DNA from: Clostridia bacterium
Lineage (GTDB): Bacteria; Bacillota_A; Clostridia; Christensenellales; Aristaeellaceae
Direction: 5' to 3'
Length of the DNA: 29,507 nt
Assembly (NCBI GenBank): GCA_017432405.1
Contig: JAFRJF010000232.1
Span: 1 to 29,507 of the forward strand
Below the pieces are notes generated by a model, which did no database searches, was not told where the DNA came from, and saw nothing but the letters and a program-made list of their open reading frames with translations. Position 1 is the first letter of the stretch; every line of letters begins with the position of its first letter. Made by a program: the position numbers and the translations under genes. This document shows, piece after piece, positions 7,768 to 16,298 of this stretch.

Positions 7768-8703
7768 ATGAAGGTTTTTGTGACGGGCGTCGGCGGGCAG
7801 CTGGGCCACGACGTGATGAACGCGCTGGCGAAGCGGGGCCACGCGGGCGTGGGCAGCGACCTCGCCCCGGCCTACAGCGGCACGCAGGACGGCAGCGCGG
7901 CGTGCGGCATGCCCTATGTCCCCGTGGACATCACCGACGCCGAATCGGTCAGTCGCGCGCTGAATGACATCAGGCCCGACGCGGTGATCCACTGCGCCGC
8001 CTGGACGGCGGTGGACGCCGCCGAGGACGAAGCGAACCGGCCGAAGGTGCGGGCTGTCAATACCGAAGGCACCCGCCACATCGCCCTGGCCTGCCGGGCG
8101 CTGGGCTGCAAGCTGATGTACATCAGCACCGACTACGTCTTTAGCGGCCAGGGGACCGCGCCCTGGCAGCCGGACTGCGCCGATTACGCGCTGCTGAACG
8201 TGTACGGCGAGAGCAAGCTGGGCGGCGAGCTGGCGGTGCGGGCGCTGGTGGAGAAGTTCTTCATCGTGCGCATCGCCTGGGTGTTCGGGCTGAACGGCAA
8301 CAACTTCGTCCGGACGATGCTGAAGCTGGGGCAGACCCACGACGCCCTTCGTGTGGTGAACGACCAGATCGGCACGCCCACCTATACCCTCGACCTGGCC
8401 CGCCTGCTGGTGGACATGATCGAAACGGAAAAATACGGCTGCTACCACGCCACCAACGAGGGCGGATTCATCAGCTGGGCGGATTTCGCGGCGGAGATCT
8501 TCCGCCAGGCGGGCATGGCCGTAAAAGTAATCCCCGTGTCCACCGCCGAATACGGGTTCAGCAGGGCCGCGCGCCCCTTCAACAGCCGGCTGGACAAGGG
8601 AAAGCTGGTCGAAAACGGGTTTGAGCCGCTGCCGGACTGGCGGGACGCGGTGGGAAGGTACCTGGACGAGCTGGCCCGGCAGCCCAAAGGCAATTCCCTG
8701 TGA
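7768..8703 (+). CDS. rfbD: dTDP-4-dehydrorhamnose reductase RmlD
   Basis: 311 aa, final step of dTDP-L-rhamnose synthesis, NAD(P)H reduction of the C4 ketone. N-terminal VFVTGVGGQLGHDVM gives the Rossmann glycines; HCAAWTAVDAAEDE, YISTDYVFSG and YGESKLGGE (YxxxK) are family hallmarks; RIAWVFGLNGNNFV and the NDQIGTPTYT segment follow. The ATG at 7768 has AAAGGAA 7 bases upstream, 12 bases after rfbB. It completes the four-enzyme rhamnose set. Confidence 0.97.
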   Translation: MKVFVTGVGGQLGHDVMNALAKRGHAGVGSDLAPAYSGTQDGSAACGMPYVPVDITDAESVSRALNDIRPDAVIHCAAWTAVDAAEDEANRPKVRAVNTEGTRHIALACRALGCKLMYISTDYVFSGQGTAPWQPDCADYALLNVYGESKLGGELAVRALVEKFFIVRIAWVFGLNGNNFVRTMLKLGQTHDALRVVNDQIGTPTYTLDLARLLVDMIETEKYGCYHATNEGGFISWADFAAEIFRQAGMAVKVIPVSTAEYGFSRAARPFNSRLDKGKLVENGFEPLPDWRDAVGRYLDELARQPKGNSL

Positions 8704-8726
8704 ATGAACGGAAGGTGGGGGTCCCT

Positions 8727-9506
8727 ATGAAAGTGGTTCTGCTGGCCGGCGGCTTCGGCACGCGCATCAGCGAGGAATCCCAGTTCAAGCCCAAGCCCAT
8801 GGTGGAAATCGGCGGCATGCCGATCCTGTGGCACATCATGAAGGGCTACGGCCATTTCGGCTACACGGATTTCATCGTCTGCGCCGGCTACATGCAGCAC
8901 GTGATCAAGGAGTGGTTTGCCGACTACTTCCTGCACACCAGCGACATCACCTTCGACTTTACCCAGGGCAACCGCATGATCATCCACAACCAGCACGTGG
9001 AGCCCTGGCGGGTGACGGTGGTGGACACGGGCCTGAACACCATGACCGGCGGGCGCATCAAGCGCATACAGCCCTACATCGGCGACGAGCCCTTCATGCT
9101 GACCTATGGCGACGGCGTGTGCGATGTGGATATCGCGAAGCTGGTGGCCTTCCACAGGAGCCACGGCAAGCTGGCGACGCTGACCTCCGTGCGCCTGGAG
9201 CCCCAGAAGGGCATACTGGACATCGGCAGCGACAACGCCGTCCAGTCCTTCCGGGAAAAGAGCATCAGCGACGGCGCGCCCATCAACGCCGGTTTCATGG
9301 TCCTGGAGCCGGGGGTGTTCGACTACCTGGGCGGGGACGACGTGATATTCGAGCGGGAGCCGCTGGAAAGGCTGGCCGCCGAGGGGCAGCTGATGAGCTA
9401 TAACCACGAGGGCTTCTGGCAGTGCATGGACACCCACCGCGAGAAGATCGTGCTGGAGAAGCTGTGGAGCAGCGGCAGGGCGCCCTGGAAGGTGTGGAAC
9501 GACTGA
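8727..9506 (+). CDS. rfbF: Glucose-1-phosphate cytidylyltransferase RfbF
   Basis: 259 aa from the ATG at 8727, which has GGAAGGTGGGG just upstream; the in-frame GTG at 8700 would add nine residues. It makes CDP-glucose from CTP and glucose-1-phosphate, the entry to the CDP-6-deoxyhexose pathways. VVLLAGGFGTRISEES, KPKPMVEIGGMPILWHIMK and YGHFGYTDFIVCAGY are the RfbF/DdhA signature; GDGVCDVDIAKLVAFH and NAGFMVLEPGVFDYL follow. The stop TGA at 9504-9506 overlaps the rfbG start by one base. Confidence 0.96.
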   Translation: MKVVLLAGGFGTRISEESQFKPKPMVEIGGMPILWHIMKGYGHFGYTDFIVCAGYMQHVIKEWFADYFLHTSDITFDFTQGNRMIIHNQHVEPWRVTVVDTGLNTMTGGRIKRIQPYIGDEPFMLTYGDGVCDVDIAKLVAFHRSHGKLATLTSVRLEPQKGILDIGSDNAVQSFREKSISDGAPINAGFMVLEPGVFDYLGGDDVIFEREPLERLAAEGQLMSYNHEGFWQCMDTHREKIVLEKLWSSGRAPWKVWND

Positions 9507-10591
9507 TGATGGATTTCCTGGAATTCTACAGGGGCAGGCGCGTGTTCCTGACCGGGCACACCGGCTTCAAGGGCGCCTGGATGAGCCGCATGCTGGTGAA
9601 CGCCGGGGCGGTGCTCACCGGCTATGCCCTCACGCCGCCCACCGCGCCGAACCTGTTCGAGCTGGCGGGCCTCGAGGGCCGCATGAACAGCGTGATCGGC
9701 GACATACGGGATTTTCCGGCGCTGAAGGCGGCCTTCGGGGCGGCCCGGCCCGAGGTCGTCATCCACATGGCGGCCCAGCCCATCGTCCGGGAGAGCTACA
9801 GGGACCCCCGGACCACCTACGAGACCAACGTCATGGGCACGGTGAACCTGCTGGAATGCGTTCGCGGCTCGGATAGCGTGCGCAGCGTGCTGAACGTGAC
9901 CACCGACAAGGTCTACCTGAACCGGGAGTGGCCCTGGGGCTACCGGGAGGACGATCCCCTGGACGGCTACGACCCCTATTCCAACTCCAAGTCCTGCGCC
10001 GAGCTTGCGACCCACAGCTACAAGAGCAGCTTCTTCGGCGGCCCCGGCGCGCCGGCGATCTCCACGGCCCGTGCCGGGAACGTGATCGGCGGCGGGGATT
10101 TTGCCAGCGACCGGATCATCCCCGACTGCGTCCGCGCCGCCATCGAGGGGCGGGACATCGCCGTGCGCAATCCCCGCTCCACCCGGCCCTACCAGCACGT
10201 GCTGGAGCCGGTGACGGCCTATCTGATGATCGCCCGGCGGCAGTGGGAGGACGCGTCTCTGGCGGGCTGGTACAACGTCGGCCCGGACGAGTGCGACTGC
10301 GTCACCACGGGCCAGCTGGTGGACCTGTTCGTCGCCCACTGGGGCGATGGGCTGAAGCGCGTGGACCTTGCGCACAGCCAGGGCCCCCACGAGGCCGGCT
10401 TCCTGAAGCTGGATTGCTCCAGGATCAAATCCGCGCTCGGCTGGCGGCCCACCTGGCACATCGATGAGGCCGTGGGCATGACCTGCGCCTGGACGAAGGT
10501 CTGGCAGGCGGGCGGGGACGTCCCCGGGGAGATGGACCGGGAGATCGAAATTTTTTTGAAGGACCGGGCCTGTGAAGGAGAAAGACATTGA
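9506..10591 (+). CDS. rfbG: CDP-glucose 4,6-dehydratase RfbG
   Basis: 361 aa from the ATG at 9506 (a second ATG follows at 9509); GGAAGGTGTGG lies upstream inside rfbF. It converts CDP-glucose to CDP-4-keto-6-deoxyglucose. VFLTGHTGFKGAWMSRML is the CDP-glucose dehydratase version of the NAD motif; AAQPIVRESYRDPRTTYETN, NVTTDKVYLNREWPWGYRE and YDPYSNSKSCAEL (YxxxK) are diagnostic, as is RAGNVIGGGDFASDRIIPD. The last bases overlap the TTG start of rfbH by four. Confidence 0.96.
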   Translation: MMDFLEFYRGRRVFLTGHTGFKGAWMSRMLVNAGAVLTGYALTPPTAPNLFELAGLEGRMNSVIGDIRDFPALKAAFGAARPEVVIHMAAQPIVRESYRDPRTTYETNVMGTVNLLECVRGSDSVRSVLNVTTDKVYLNREWPWGYREDDPLDGYDPYSNSKSCAELATHSYKSSFFGGPGAPAISTARAGNVIGGGDFASDRIIPDCVRAAIEGRDIAVRNPRSTRPYQHVLEPVTAYLMIARRQWEDASLAGWYNVGPDECDCVTTGQLVDLFVAHWGDGLKRVDLAHSQGPHEAGFLKLDCSRIKSALGWRPTWHIDEAVGMTCAWTKVWQAGGDVPGEMDREIEIFLKDRACEGERH

Positions 10592-11937
10592 AGCGATGGA
10601 ACAGCGAGGCGGAGGCCCGCGCGCAGATCAGGGCCATGGTGGCGGCGTACTACGATGAATTCAAGAAGCCGCAGCAGCAGAAGCCCTTTGTCCCCGGCGA
10701 CAGGCTCGCCTATGCCAGCCGGGTCTATGACGAAAGCGAGATGTGCTCGCTGGTGGACGCGGCCCTGGACTTCTGGCTGACCACCGGGCGCTTCTCGGAG
10801 CAGTTCGAGCGGGAATTCGCCGCGTGGATCGGCGTGAAGTACGCCCACCTGGTGAACAGCGGCTCCTCGGCGAACCTGCTGGCCTTCATGGCCCTCACCG
10901 CGCCGGAGCTGGGCGAGCGCCGCATCCGGCGGGGGGACGAGGTCATCACCGTGGCCTGCGCCTTTCCCACCACCGTGACCCCGATGCTGCTGTACGGCGC
11001 GGTGCCGGTGTTCGTGGATGTCGCCGTGCCCCAGTACAACATCGACGTGACGAAGCTGGAGGGGGCGCTGTCCGAGCGCACGAAGGCGGTCATGATCGCC
11101 CACACGCTGGGCAATCCCTTCGACCTGAAGGTGGTGCGGGCGTTCTGCGACGCCCATGGGCTGTGGCTGATCGAGGACAACTGCGACGCCCTGGGCACGA
11201 AGTATACCATCGACGGCGAGACGCGCTACACCGGGGCCTGGGGCGACATCGGCACCAGCAGCTTCTATCCGCCCCACCACATGACCATGGGGGAGGGCGG
11301 CTGCGTCTACACCAACGATCCCCTGCTGCACCGGCTGATACTGTCCTTCAGGGACTGGGGCCGGGATTGCGTCTGCCCCTCGGGCCGGGACAACCTCTGC
11401 GGCCACCGCTTCGACGGCAGCTTCGGCCAGCTGCCCCGGGGGTATGACCACAAGTACGTGTACAGCCACTTCGGCTACAACCTGAAGGCCACGGACATGC
11501 AGGCGGCCATCGGCGTGGAGCAGCTGAAGAAATTTCCGGGCTTCATCGAGCGCCGGCGTCACAACTGGGACCGCCTGCGCAGGGGGCTGGAGGGCGTTCA
11601 GGACAGGCTGATCCTTCCGGAACCCGCAGAGGGCAGCGAACCGTCCTGGTTCGGCTTCATCGTCAGCCTCCGACCCGGGAGCGGCCTGGATCGCAACCGG
11701 GTGACCCGCACGATCGAGGACCACAACGTGCAGACCCGGCTGCTGTTCAGCGGCAACCTGATCAAGCACCCCTGCTTCGACCCGATCCGCGACACCGACG
11801 CCTACCGGGTGTCCGGCGGGCTGGAGGTGACGGATTTCGTCATGCGCAACAGCTTCTGGGTGGGCGTGTATCCGGGCATGACCGACGAAAAGATCGACTA
11901 CATGGCGGCGGTCATCCGTCAGGCGCTGGAGGCCTGA
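10588..11937 (+). CDS. rfbH: CDP-6-deoxy-4-keto-glucose 3-dehydratase RfbH (E1)
   Basis: 449 aa from a TTG start (10588) with AAGGAG 7 bases upstream, overlapping the rfbG stop. A PMP and [2Fe-2S] enzyme of the aspartate-aminotransferase fold that removes the C3 hydroxyl to give 3,6-dideoxy-4-keto sugars. The diagnostic feature is SSFYPPHHMTMGEGG: histidines 230/231 stand where aminotransferases have the PLP lysine. Cysteines 261, 263 and 271 (C-x-C-x7-C in RDCVCPSGRDNLCGHRF) with Cys199 upstream fit the cluster ligands of E1. The reaction needs an electron donor (E3, DdhD-type), and none is encoded nearby. Confidence 0.95.
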   Translation: MKRWNSEAEARAQIRAMVAAYYDEFKKPQQQKPFVPGDRLAYASRVYDESEMCSLVDAALDFWLTTGRFSEQFEREFAAWIGVKYAHLVNSGSSANLLAFMALTAPELGERRIRRGDEVITVACAFPTTVTPMLLYGAVPVFVDVAVPQYNIDVTKLEGALSERTKAVMIAHTLGNPFDLKVVRAFCDAHGLWLIEDNCDALGTKYTIDGETRYTGAWGDIGTSSFYPPHHMTMGEGGCVYTNDPLLHRLILSFRDWGRDCVCPSGRDNLCGHRFDGSFGQLPRGYDHKYVYSHFGYNLKATDMQAAIGVEQLKKFPGFIERRRHNWDRLRRGLEGVQDRLILPEPAEGSEPSWFGFIVSLRPGSGLDRNRVTRTIEDHNVQTRLLFSGNLIKHPCFDPIRDTDAYRVSGGLEVTDFVMRNSFWVGVYPGMTDEKIDYMAAVIRQALEA

Positions 11938-11961
11938 CAGAGCCAAAGCGAGGGTGGAACC

Positions 11962-13800
11962 ATGAAACAGCGACTGGCGGACTATGTGGCGGATTTCCTG
12001 GCGTCCCGGGGCGTGAGGGACGTGTTCTCGGTGACGGGGGGCGGCGCGATGCACCTGAACGACGCCCTGGGTCATCATCCCGGCCTGAGGGTGACCTACA
12101 ACCACCACGAGCAGGCCTGCGCCATGGCGGCGGAGGCCTATGCCCGGCTGGACAACCGGATCGCGGCGGTCTGCGTCACCACCGGCCCCGGCGGCACCAA
12201 CGCCCTGACGGGCGTGGTGGGCGGCTGGCTGGACTCCATACCGATGTTCATACTCAGCGGCCAGGTGCGCTACGACACCACGGCCCGCTTCGCCGCCCGG
12301 GCGGCGGGGGCCATGGTGCGGGCCCTGGGCGACCAGGAGTACGACATCGTGAAGTCCGTTGCGCCGATGACGAAGTACGCCGTGATGATCGAGGACCCGA
12401 AGGACATCCGCCATGCTCTGGAGAAGGCCTGGCACCTGGCCACCACGGGCCGGCCCGGGCCGGTGTGGATCGACATCCCGGTGAATTTCCAGGGCTGCGT
12501 GATCGAGACCGACGACCTGCCCGGCTACGATCCCGCCGCAGACGACGGACAGCTGCCGCCGCCGGTGGGGGACGACGTGGTGGAAGCGGTGCTGGAAAAG
12601 CTGGGGAAGGCCAGTCGGCCCGTGTTCATCGCCGGCTACGGCATCCGGCTGTCCGGCGGCTACGCCGCCTTCCGGGACGCGCTGGAGAAGCTGAACGTCC
12701 CCGTGGTCACCTACTGGAACGCGGTGGACCTGATCGAGGACGACCATCCGCTGTACTGCGGGCGCTCCGGGAACATGGGTGACCGGCCGGGCAACTGGGC
12801 GGTGCAGAACGCCGACCTGATCCTCGCGGTGGGCTCGCGCATCTCCATCCGTCAGGTGGGCTACGACTGGAAGACCTGGGCCCGGGCGGCGGAGCTGGTC
12901 ATGGTGGACGTCGACGAAAACGAGCTGAAGAAGCACACGCTGCACGTGGATATGCCGGTGTGGGCCGACGCGAAGGACTTCCTCACAAAGCTGGCCCGGG
13001 CGGCGAAGGCGCCGGTGTTCACGGGTGGGGACTGGCTTGAGACCTGCCGGCGCTGGAAGCGGGATTACCCCGTGGTGCTGCCCCGGCACTGGCAGGAGAG
13101 CGGCGAAGGCGCGAACGTGTACGCCTTCATCCGTTATCTCTCCCAGAGCCTGCCGGAGAACAGCCTGACGGCGGTGTCCAACGGCGCGTGCTGCGTGGTG
13201 GGCAACCAGGCCTATGTCATCCAGAAGGGCAGCCGCATGGCCAACAACAACGCCATCGCCAGCATGGGCTACGGCCTGCCCGCCGCCATCGGCACCTGCA
13301 TCGGCGGGGGCCGGCGGCAGACCATCTGCCTGGAGGGCGACGGCAGCATCATGATGAACCTCCAGGAGCTGCAGACGATACGGACCAACCGCCTGCCGAT
13401 CAAGCTCTTCCTGATCAACAACAGCGGCTATCACTCCATCCGCATCACCCAGAACAACCTGTTCAGCCATCATTCGAAGGTGGGCATCGGGCCGGAGTCG
13501 GGCGATCTGTCTTTCCCGGACTTCAGGAAGATCGCCGAGGCCTTCGGCTATCCCTATGCCTGCGCCCACAGCAACGCCGAGATGAAGGCGGCGGTGGACG
13601 CGGCGCTTGCTCAGGAGGGCTCGGTGTTCGTGGAGATCTTCACCGACACGCGCCAGGTCTGGGAGCCCAAGAGCAGCGCCAGGCGCCTGCCGGACGGCAC
13701 GCTGGTCAGCCCGCCGCTGGAGGACCTGGCCCCCTTCCTGCCCAGGGAGGAGCTGAAGCGGCAGATGTTCATTCCCATGGTGGAGGCGCAATATGACTGA
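11962..13800 (+). CDS. ThDP-dependent, acetolactate-synthase-like enzyme (YerE-like)
   Basis: 612 aa, ATG at 11962 behind GAGGGTGG. A three-domain ThDP enzyme: Glu50 in YNHHEQACAMAAEAYA is the cofactor-activating residue; TTGPGGTNALTGVVGGWLDS belongs to the PYR domain; the ThDP motif starts at GDG (459-461) and ends at NN (486-487) in LFLINNSGYHS. In the yersiniose A pathway the related enzyme YerE attaches an acetyl unit from pyruvate to C4 of CDP-3,6-dideoxy-4-ketoglucose. Directly after rfbFGH, the same chemistry (a branched-chain dideoxysugar) is the best reading here. An ordinary acetolactate synthase is unlikely: no regulatory-subunit gene or ilv genes are nearby. Substrate is inferred from context. 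Confidence 0.85.
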   Translation: MKQRLADYVADFLASRGVRDVFSVTGGGAMHLNDALGHHPGLRVTYNHHEQACAMAAEAYARLDNRIAAVCVTTGPGGTNALTGVVGGWLDSIPMFILSGQVRYDTTARFAARAAGAMVRALGDQEYDIVKSVAPMTKYAVMIEDPKDIRHALEKAWHLATTGRPGPVWIDIPVNFQGCVIETDDLPGYDPAADDGQLPPPVGDDVVEAVLEKLGKASRPVFIAGYGIRLSGGYAAFRDALEKLNVPVVTYWNAVDLIEDDHPLYCGRSGNMGDRPGNWAVQNADLILAVGSRISIRQVGYDWKTWARAAELVMVDVDENELKKHTLHVDMPVWADAKDFLTKLARAAKAPVFTGGDWLETCRRWKRDYPVVLPRHWQESGEGANVYAFIRYLSQSLPENSLTAVSNGACCVVGNQAYVIQKGSRMANNNAIASMGYGLPAAIGTCIGGGRRQTICLEGDGSIMMNLQELQTIRTNRLPIKLFLINNSGYHSIRITQNNLFSHHSKVGIGPESGDLSFPDFRKIAEAFGYPYACAHSNAEMKAAVDAALAQEGSVFVEIFTDTRQVWEPKSSARRLPDGTLVSPPLEDLAPFLPREELKRQMFIPMVEAQYD

Positions 13801-14758
13801 AACCGGGATGCACGCGGCGGTGGAGGCGCGGGGCATGAGAGCCGCCGTCGTCAACGGATCGCTGGGCACGATCGGCCTGGCGCTGGTCGAAAAGCTGCTG
13901 GAGCGTGGCATCCGGGTCTTCGCCGTTTATCCGCCGGACAGCGCCAGGATCGACCGCTTTCCCCACGGCGCAGTGCCCGTCCCCTGTGACATGCGCCAGA
14001 TCGAAAGCCTGGCGGAGCGGATCGACGGGACCGTGGACGCCTTCTTTCACCTGGCCTGGGCGGGAACCATCGGCCCCGGCCGGGACGACATGCTGCTGCA
14101 GACCCAAAATATTCGCTGTTCGGTCGAGGCGGCCTACGTGGCGAAGCAGCTGGGCTGCGAGGTCTTCGTCGGCGTGGGAAGCCAGGCGGAATATGGCCGG
14201 ATTGAGGGCAAGGTCACGGCCGGGGCGCCATGCTATCCCACCAACGGCTACGGCATGGCGAAGCTGTGCGCGGGGCAGATGACCCGCGACCTCTGCGGCC
14301 GGCTGGGCATCCGCCACGTCTGGGCGAGGGCGCTGAGCGTTTACAGCATCAACGACGGACCGCTTTCCGTGCTGTCGATACTGCTGGACAAGCTGTTCAA
14401 GGGGGAAAGACCCGCGCTGACGGCGGGTGAGCAGCTGTGGGACTACCTGTATGCCGACGACGCGGGGGAGGCGCTGTGCCGCATGGCCGAGGCCGGGCGG
14501 GACGGCGCGATCTATCCGCTGGGCAGTGGACAGAGCCGCCCGCTTCGGGAATACTTTGAGCTGCTGCGCGACGCGGTGGACCCCGGGCTGCCGCTGGGGC
14601 TGGGCGAGATACCCTATCCCCCCAACCAGGTGATGCGCCTGGAGGCGGATATCTCCCAGCTCACCCGGGACACGGGCTTTGTGCCCGCCGTCCCCTTTGA
14701 GGCGGGCATCCGCAGGGTCGTGGAGCAGTACAGGCAAAGGCTGGTGAATGAGCGATGA
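13793..14758 (+). CDS. NAD(P)-dependent Rossmann reductase or epimerase (possible YerF role)
   Basis: 321 aa; overlaps the ThDP gene by 8 bases. Two in-frame ATGs (13793 and 13835) are each preceded by the same GGTGGAGG site; the later one would begin right at the Rossmann strand (MRAAVVNGSLGTIG), so the true start is open. NGSLGTIG fits GxxGxxG, GVGSQAEYGR is a catalytic-site region, and GYGMAKLCAGQM gives YxxxK of extended short-chain dehydrogenases. After a YerE-like enzyme, the job would be reduction of the newly attached two-carbon side-chain ketone (as YerF does) or another sugar ketone. Function is inferred from position. Confidence 0.8.
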   Translation: MTETGMHAAVEARGMRAAVVNGSLGTIGLALVEKLLERGIRVFAVYPPDSARIDRFPHGAVPVPCDMRQIESLAERIDGTVDAFFHLAWAGTIGPGRDDMLLQTQNIRCSVEAAYVAKQLGCEVFVGVGSQAEYGRIEGKVTAGAPCYPTNGYGMAKLCAGQMTRDLCGRLGIRHVWARALSVYSINDGPLSVLSILLDKLFKGERPALTAGEQLWDYLYADDAGEALCRMAEAGRDGAIYPLGSGQSRPLREYFELLRDAVDPGLPLGLGEIPYPPNQVMRLEADISQLTRDTGFVPAVPFEAGIRRVVEQYRQRLVNER

Positions 14759-15741
14759 ACGGAAAGAAAAAGGTCAGCATCGTGGTGCCCTGCTATAACG
14801 AAGAGGAGAACGTGGTGCCCATCAGCCGGGCGCTGGTCGCCCAGATGGAGGCGCTTACGCAGTACGACTACGAGATACTGTTCATCGACAATTGCTCCAC
14901 GGACAATACCAGGCCCCTCCTTCGGCAGATCTGCGCAAAGAACCGGCGGATCAAGGCGATCTTCAACGTGAAGAATTTCGGCCAGTTCAACAGCCCCTTC
15001 TACGGCATGTGCCAGACGACGGGGGATTGCACGATATGCATATGCGCCGACTTCCAGGACCCGGTGGAGATGATTCCCACATTCCTGAAATACTGGGAGG
15101 AGGGCTATCAGATCGTGCACGGCGTGAAGACCTCCAGCAAGGAGAGCGGGTTCATGTACGCCCTGCGCAGCGCCTATTACAGGCTGATCAAGAAGTATTC
15201 CACCGTGGAACAGATCGAGCATTTCACCGGCTTCGGCCTTTACGACAAGAGCTTCATCGACGTGCTGCGCGACCTGAAGGACCCCACGCCCTTCATCCGC
15301 GGCATCGTGGCCGAGTTGGGCGGCAGGCGCAAGGAGATACCCTACGAGCAGCCCCTGCGCCGGGCGGGCAAGACCCACAACAACTGGTATTCGCTGTACG
15401 ACGCCGCGATGCTCAGCTTCACCTCCTACACCAAGATCGGGCTGCGCATGGCGACCTTCATCGGCGTGGGCGTCGCGTTTTGCAGCCTGCTGATCGCGTT
15501 TGTCTATCTGATCCTGAAGTTGTGCAACTGGAACGATTTCGTCGCCGGCACGGCGCCCATCGTCATCGGCATGTTTTTCCTGGGCGCGGTGCAGCTGATC
15601 TTCCTGGGCATCATCGGCGAATACATCCTGAGCATGAACCAGCGAATCATGAATCGGCCCCTGGTGGTCGAGGAGGAGCGCATCAATTTTGACGAACCGG
15701 CCCCGGCGGGCGACGGGGCGGCGGACGGGACGCGGGTGTGA
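14755..15741 (+). CDS. GtrB/DPM1-like polyprenyl-phosphate glycosyltransferase
   Basis: 328 aa; ATGA overlap with the preceding gene. GT2 domain: VSIVVPCYNEEENVVPIS, LFIDNCSTDNTRPLL, ICADFQDPVEMIPTFLKYW. It is followed by two hydrophobic segments at about residues 230-290 (FIGVGVAFCSLLIAFVYLIL and VIGMFFLGAVQLIFLGIIG) and GEYILSMNQRIMNRP, the standard GtrB/ArnC-type C-terminus. Such enzymes move a sugar from a nucleotide donor to undecaprenyl phosphate at the inner membrane face. Placement directly after the CDP-sugar genes suggests that the branched sugar is the cargo. A 30-residue hydrophilic tail rich in acidic residues follows. Confidence 0.9.
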   Translation: MNGKKKVSIVVPCYNEEENVVPISRALVAQMEALTQYDYEILFIDNCSTDNTRPLLRQICAKNRRIKAIFNVKNFGQFNSPFYGMCQTTGDCTICICADFQDPVEMIPTFLKYWEEGYQIVHGVKTSSKESGFMYALRSAYYRLIKKYSTVEQIEHFTGFGLYDKSFIDVLRDLKDPTPFIRGIVAELGGRRKEIPYEQPLRRAGKTHNNWYSLYDAAMLSFTSYTKIGLRMATFIGVGVAFCSLLIAFVYLILKLCNWNDFVAGTAPIVIGMFFLGAVQLIFLGIIGEYILSMNQRIMNRPLVVEEERINFDEPAPAGDGAADGTRV

Positions 15742-15743
15742 CG

Positions 15744-16244
15744 ATGGAACGGATAGAGGGATGGATTCGCACGGCCATAGCGGCATTTTTTCGCCTGCTG
15801 CATATCCCGCTTAAGGAAAACACATTGCAATCGCTGGTGCAGTTTGTGAAGTTTGGGCTGGTGGGCGTCACCAATACGGCGGTCAGCTATGTCGTCAACA
15901 TACTGGTGCTGAAGCTGCTGCAGCCGTACCACCTGTCCTGGGACTACGTGGCCGGCAATGTGGTGGCGTTCCTGCTCAGCGTGCTCTGGTCCTTCTACTG
16001 GAACAACAAATACGTGTTCCGGAAGGGCGAGGGCCAGAAGCGGAACCTGGGCAAGGCCCTGCTGAAGACGTACGTGGCCTATGGGCTGACGGGCATCGTG
16101 CTGGCGAACGTGCTGTCCTGGGTCTGGATCAACGTCTTCGGCATATCAAAGTACGTCGCCCCGCTGATCAACCTGGTGATCAGCATACCGCTCAACTTCA
16201 TCATCAACAAATTCTGGGCCTTCAGGACACAGCCTGAGTCATAG
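15744..16244 (+). CDS. GtrA-like membrane protein (putative polyprenyl-phosphate-sugar flippase)
   Basis: 166 aa from the ATG at 15744; a GTG at 15738 overlapping the upstream stop is equally open. Four membrane segments and the hallmarks QFVKFGLVGVTNTAVSYVVN, FYWNNKYVF and NFIINKFWAFR at the C-terminus define the GtrA family. Members pair with GtrB enzymes and are proposed to translocate the lipid-linked sugar outward. The pair implies that a periplasmic or extracellular transferase adds this sugar to the polymer; none is visible in the window unless one of the unassigned proteins does it. Confidence 0.9.
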   Translation: MERIEGWIRTAIAAFFRLLHIPLKENTLQSLVQFVKFGLVGVTNTAVSYVVNILVLKLLQPYHLSWDYVAGNVVAFLLSVLWSFYWNNKYVFRKGEGQKRNLGKALLKTYVAYGLTGIVLANVLSWVWINVFGISKYVAPLINLVISIPLNFIINKFWAFRTQPES

Positions 16245-16298
16245 GGACCGTCGGAGCGGGGGCTGTGCCAACCGGAAGGGCGGCATCGATAGAGAAGC

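Noticed and set aside
11962..13800. Housekeeping acetolactate synthase (ilvB)
   Set aside because: No small subunit or ilv neighbours, and the gene is embedded between rfbH and a sugar reductase with overlapping frames.
10219..13911. A 1230-codon open frame on the minus strand
   Set aside because: It is antisense to rfbG, rfbH and the ThDP gene, all with intact motifs; its product is rich in His, Arg, Gly and Ala with no domains. It results from GC-rich third positions.
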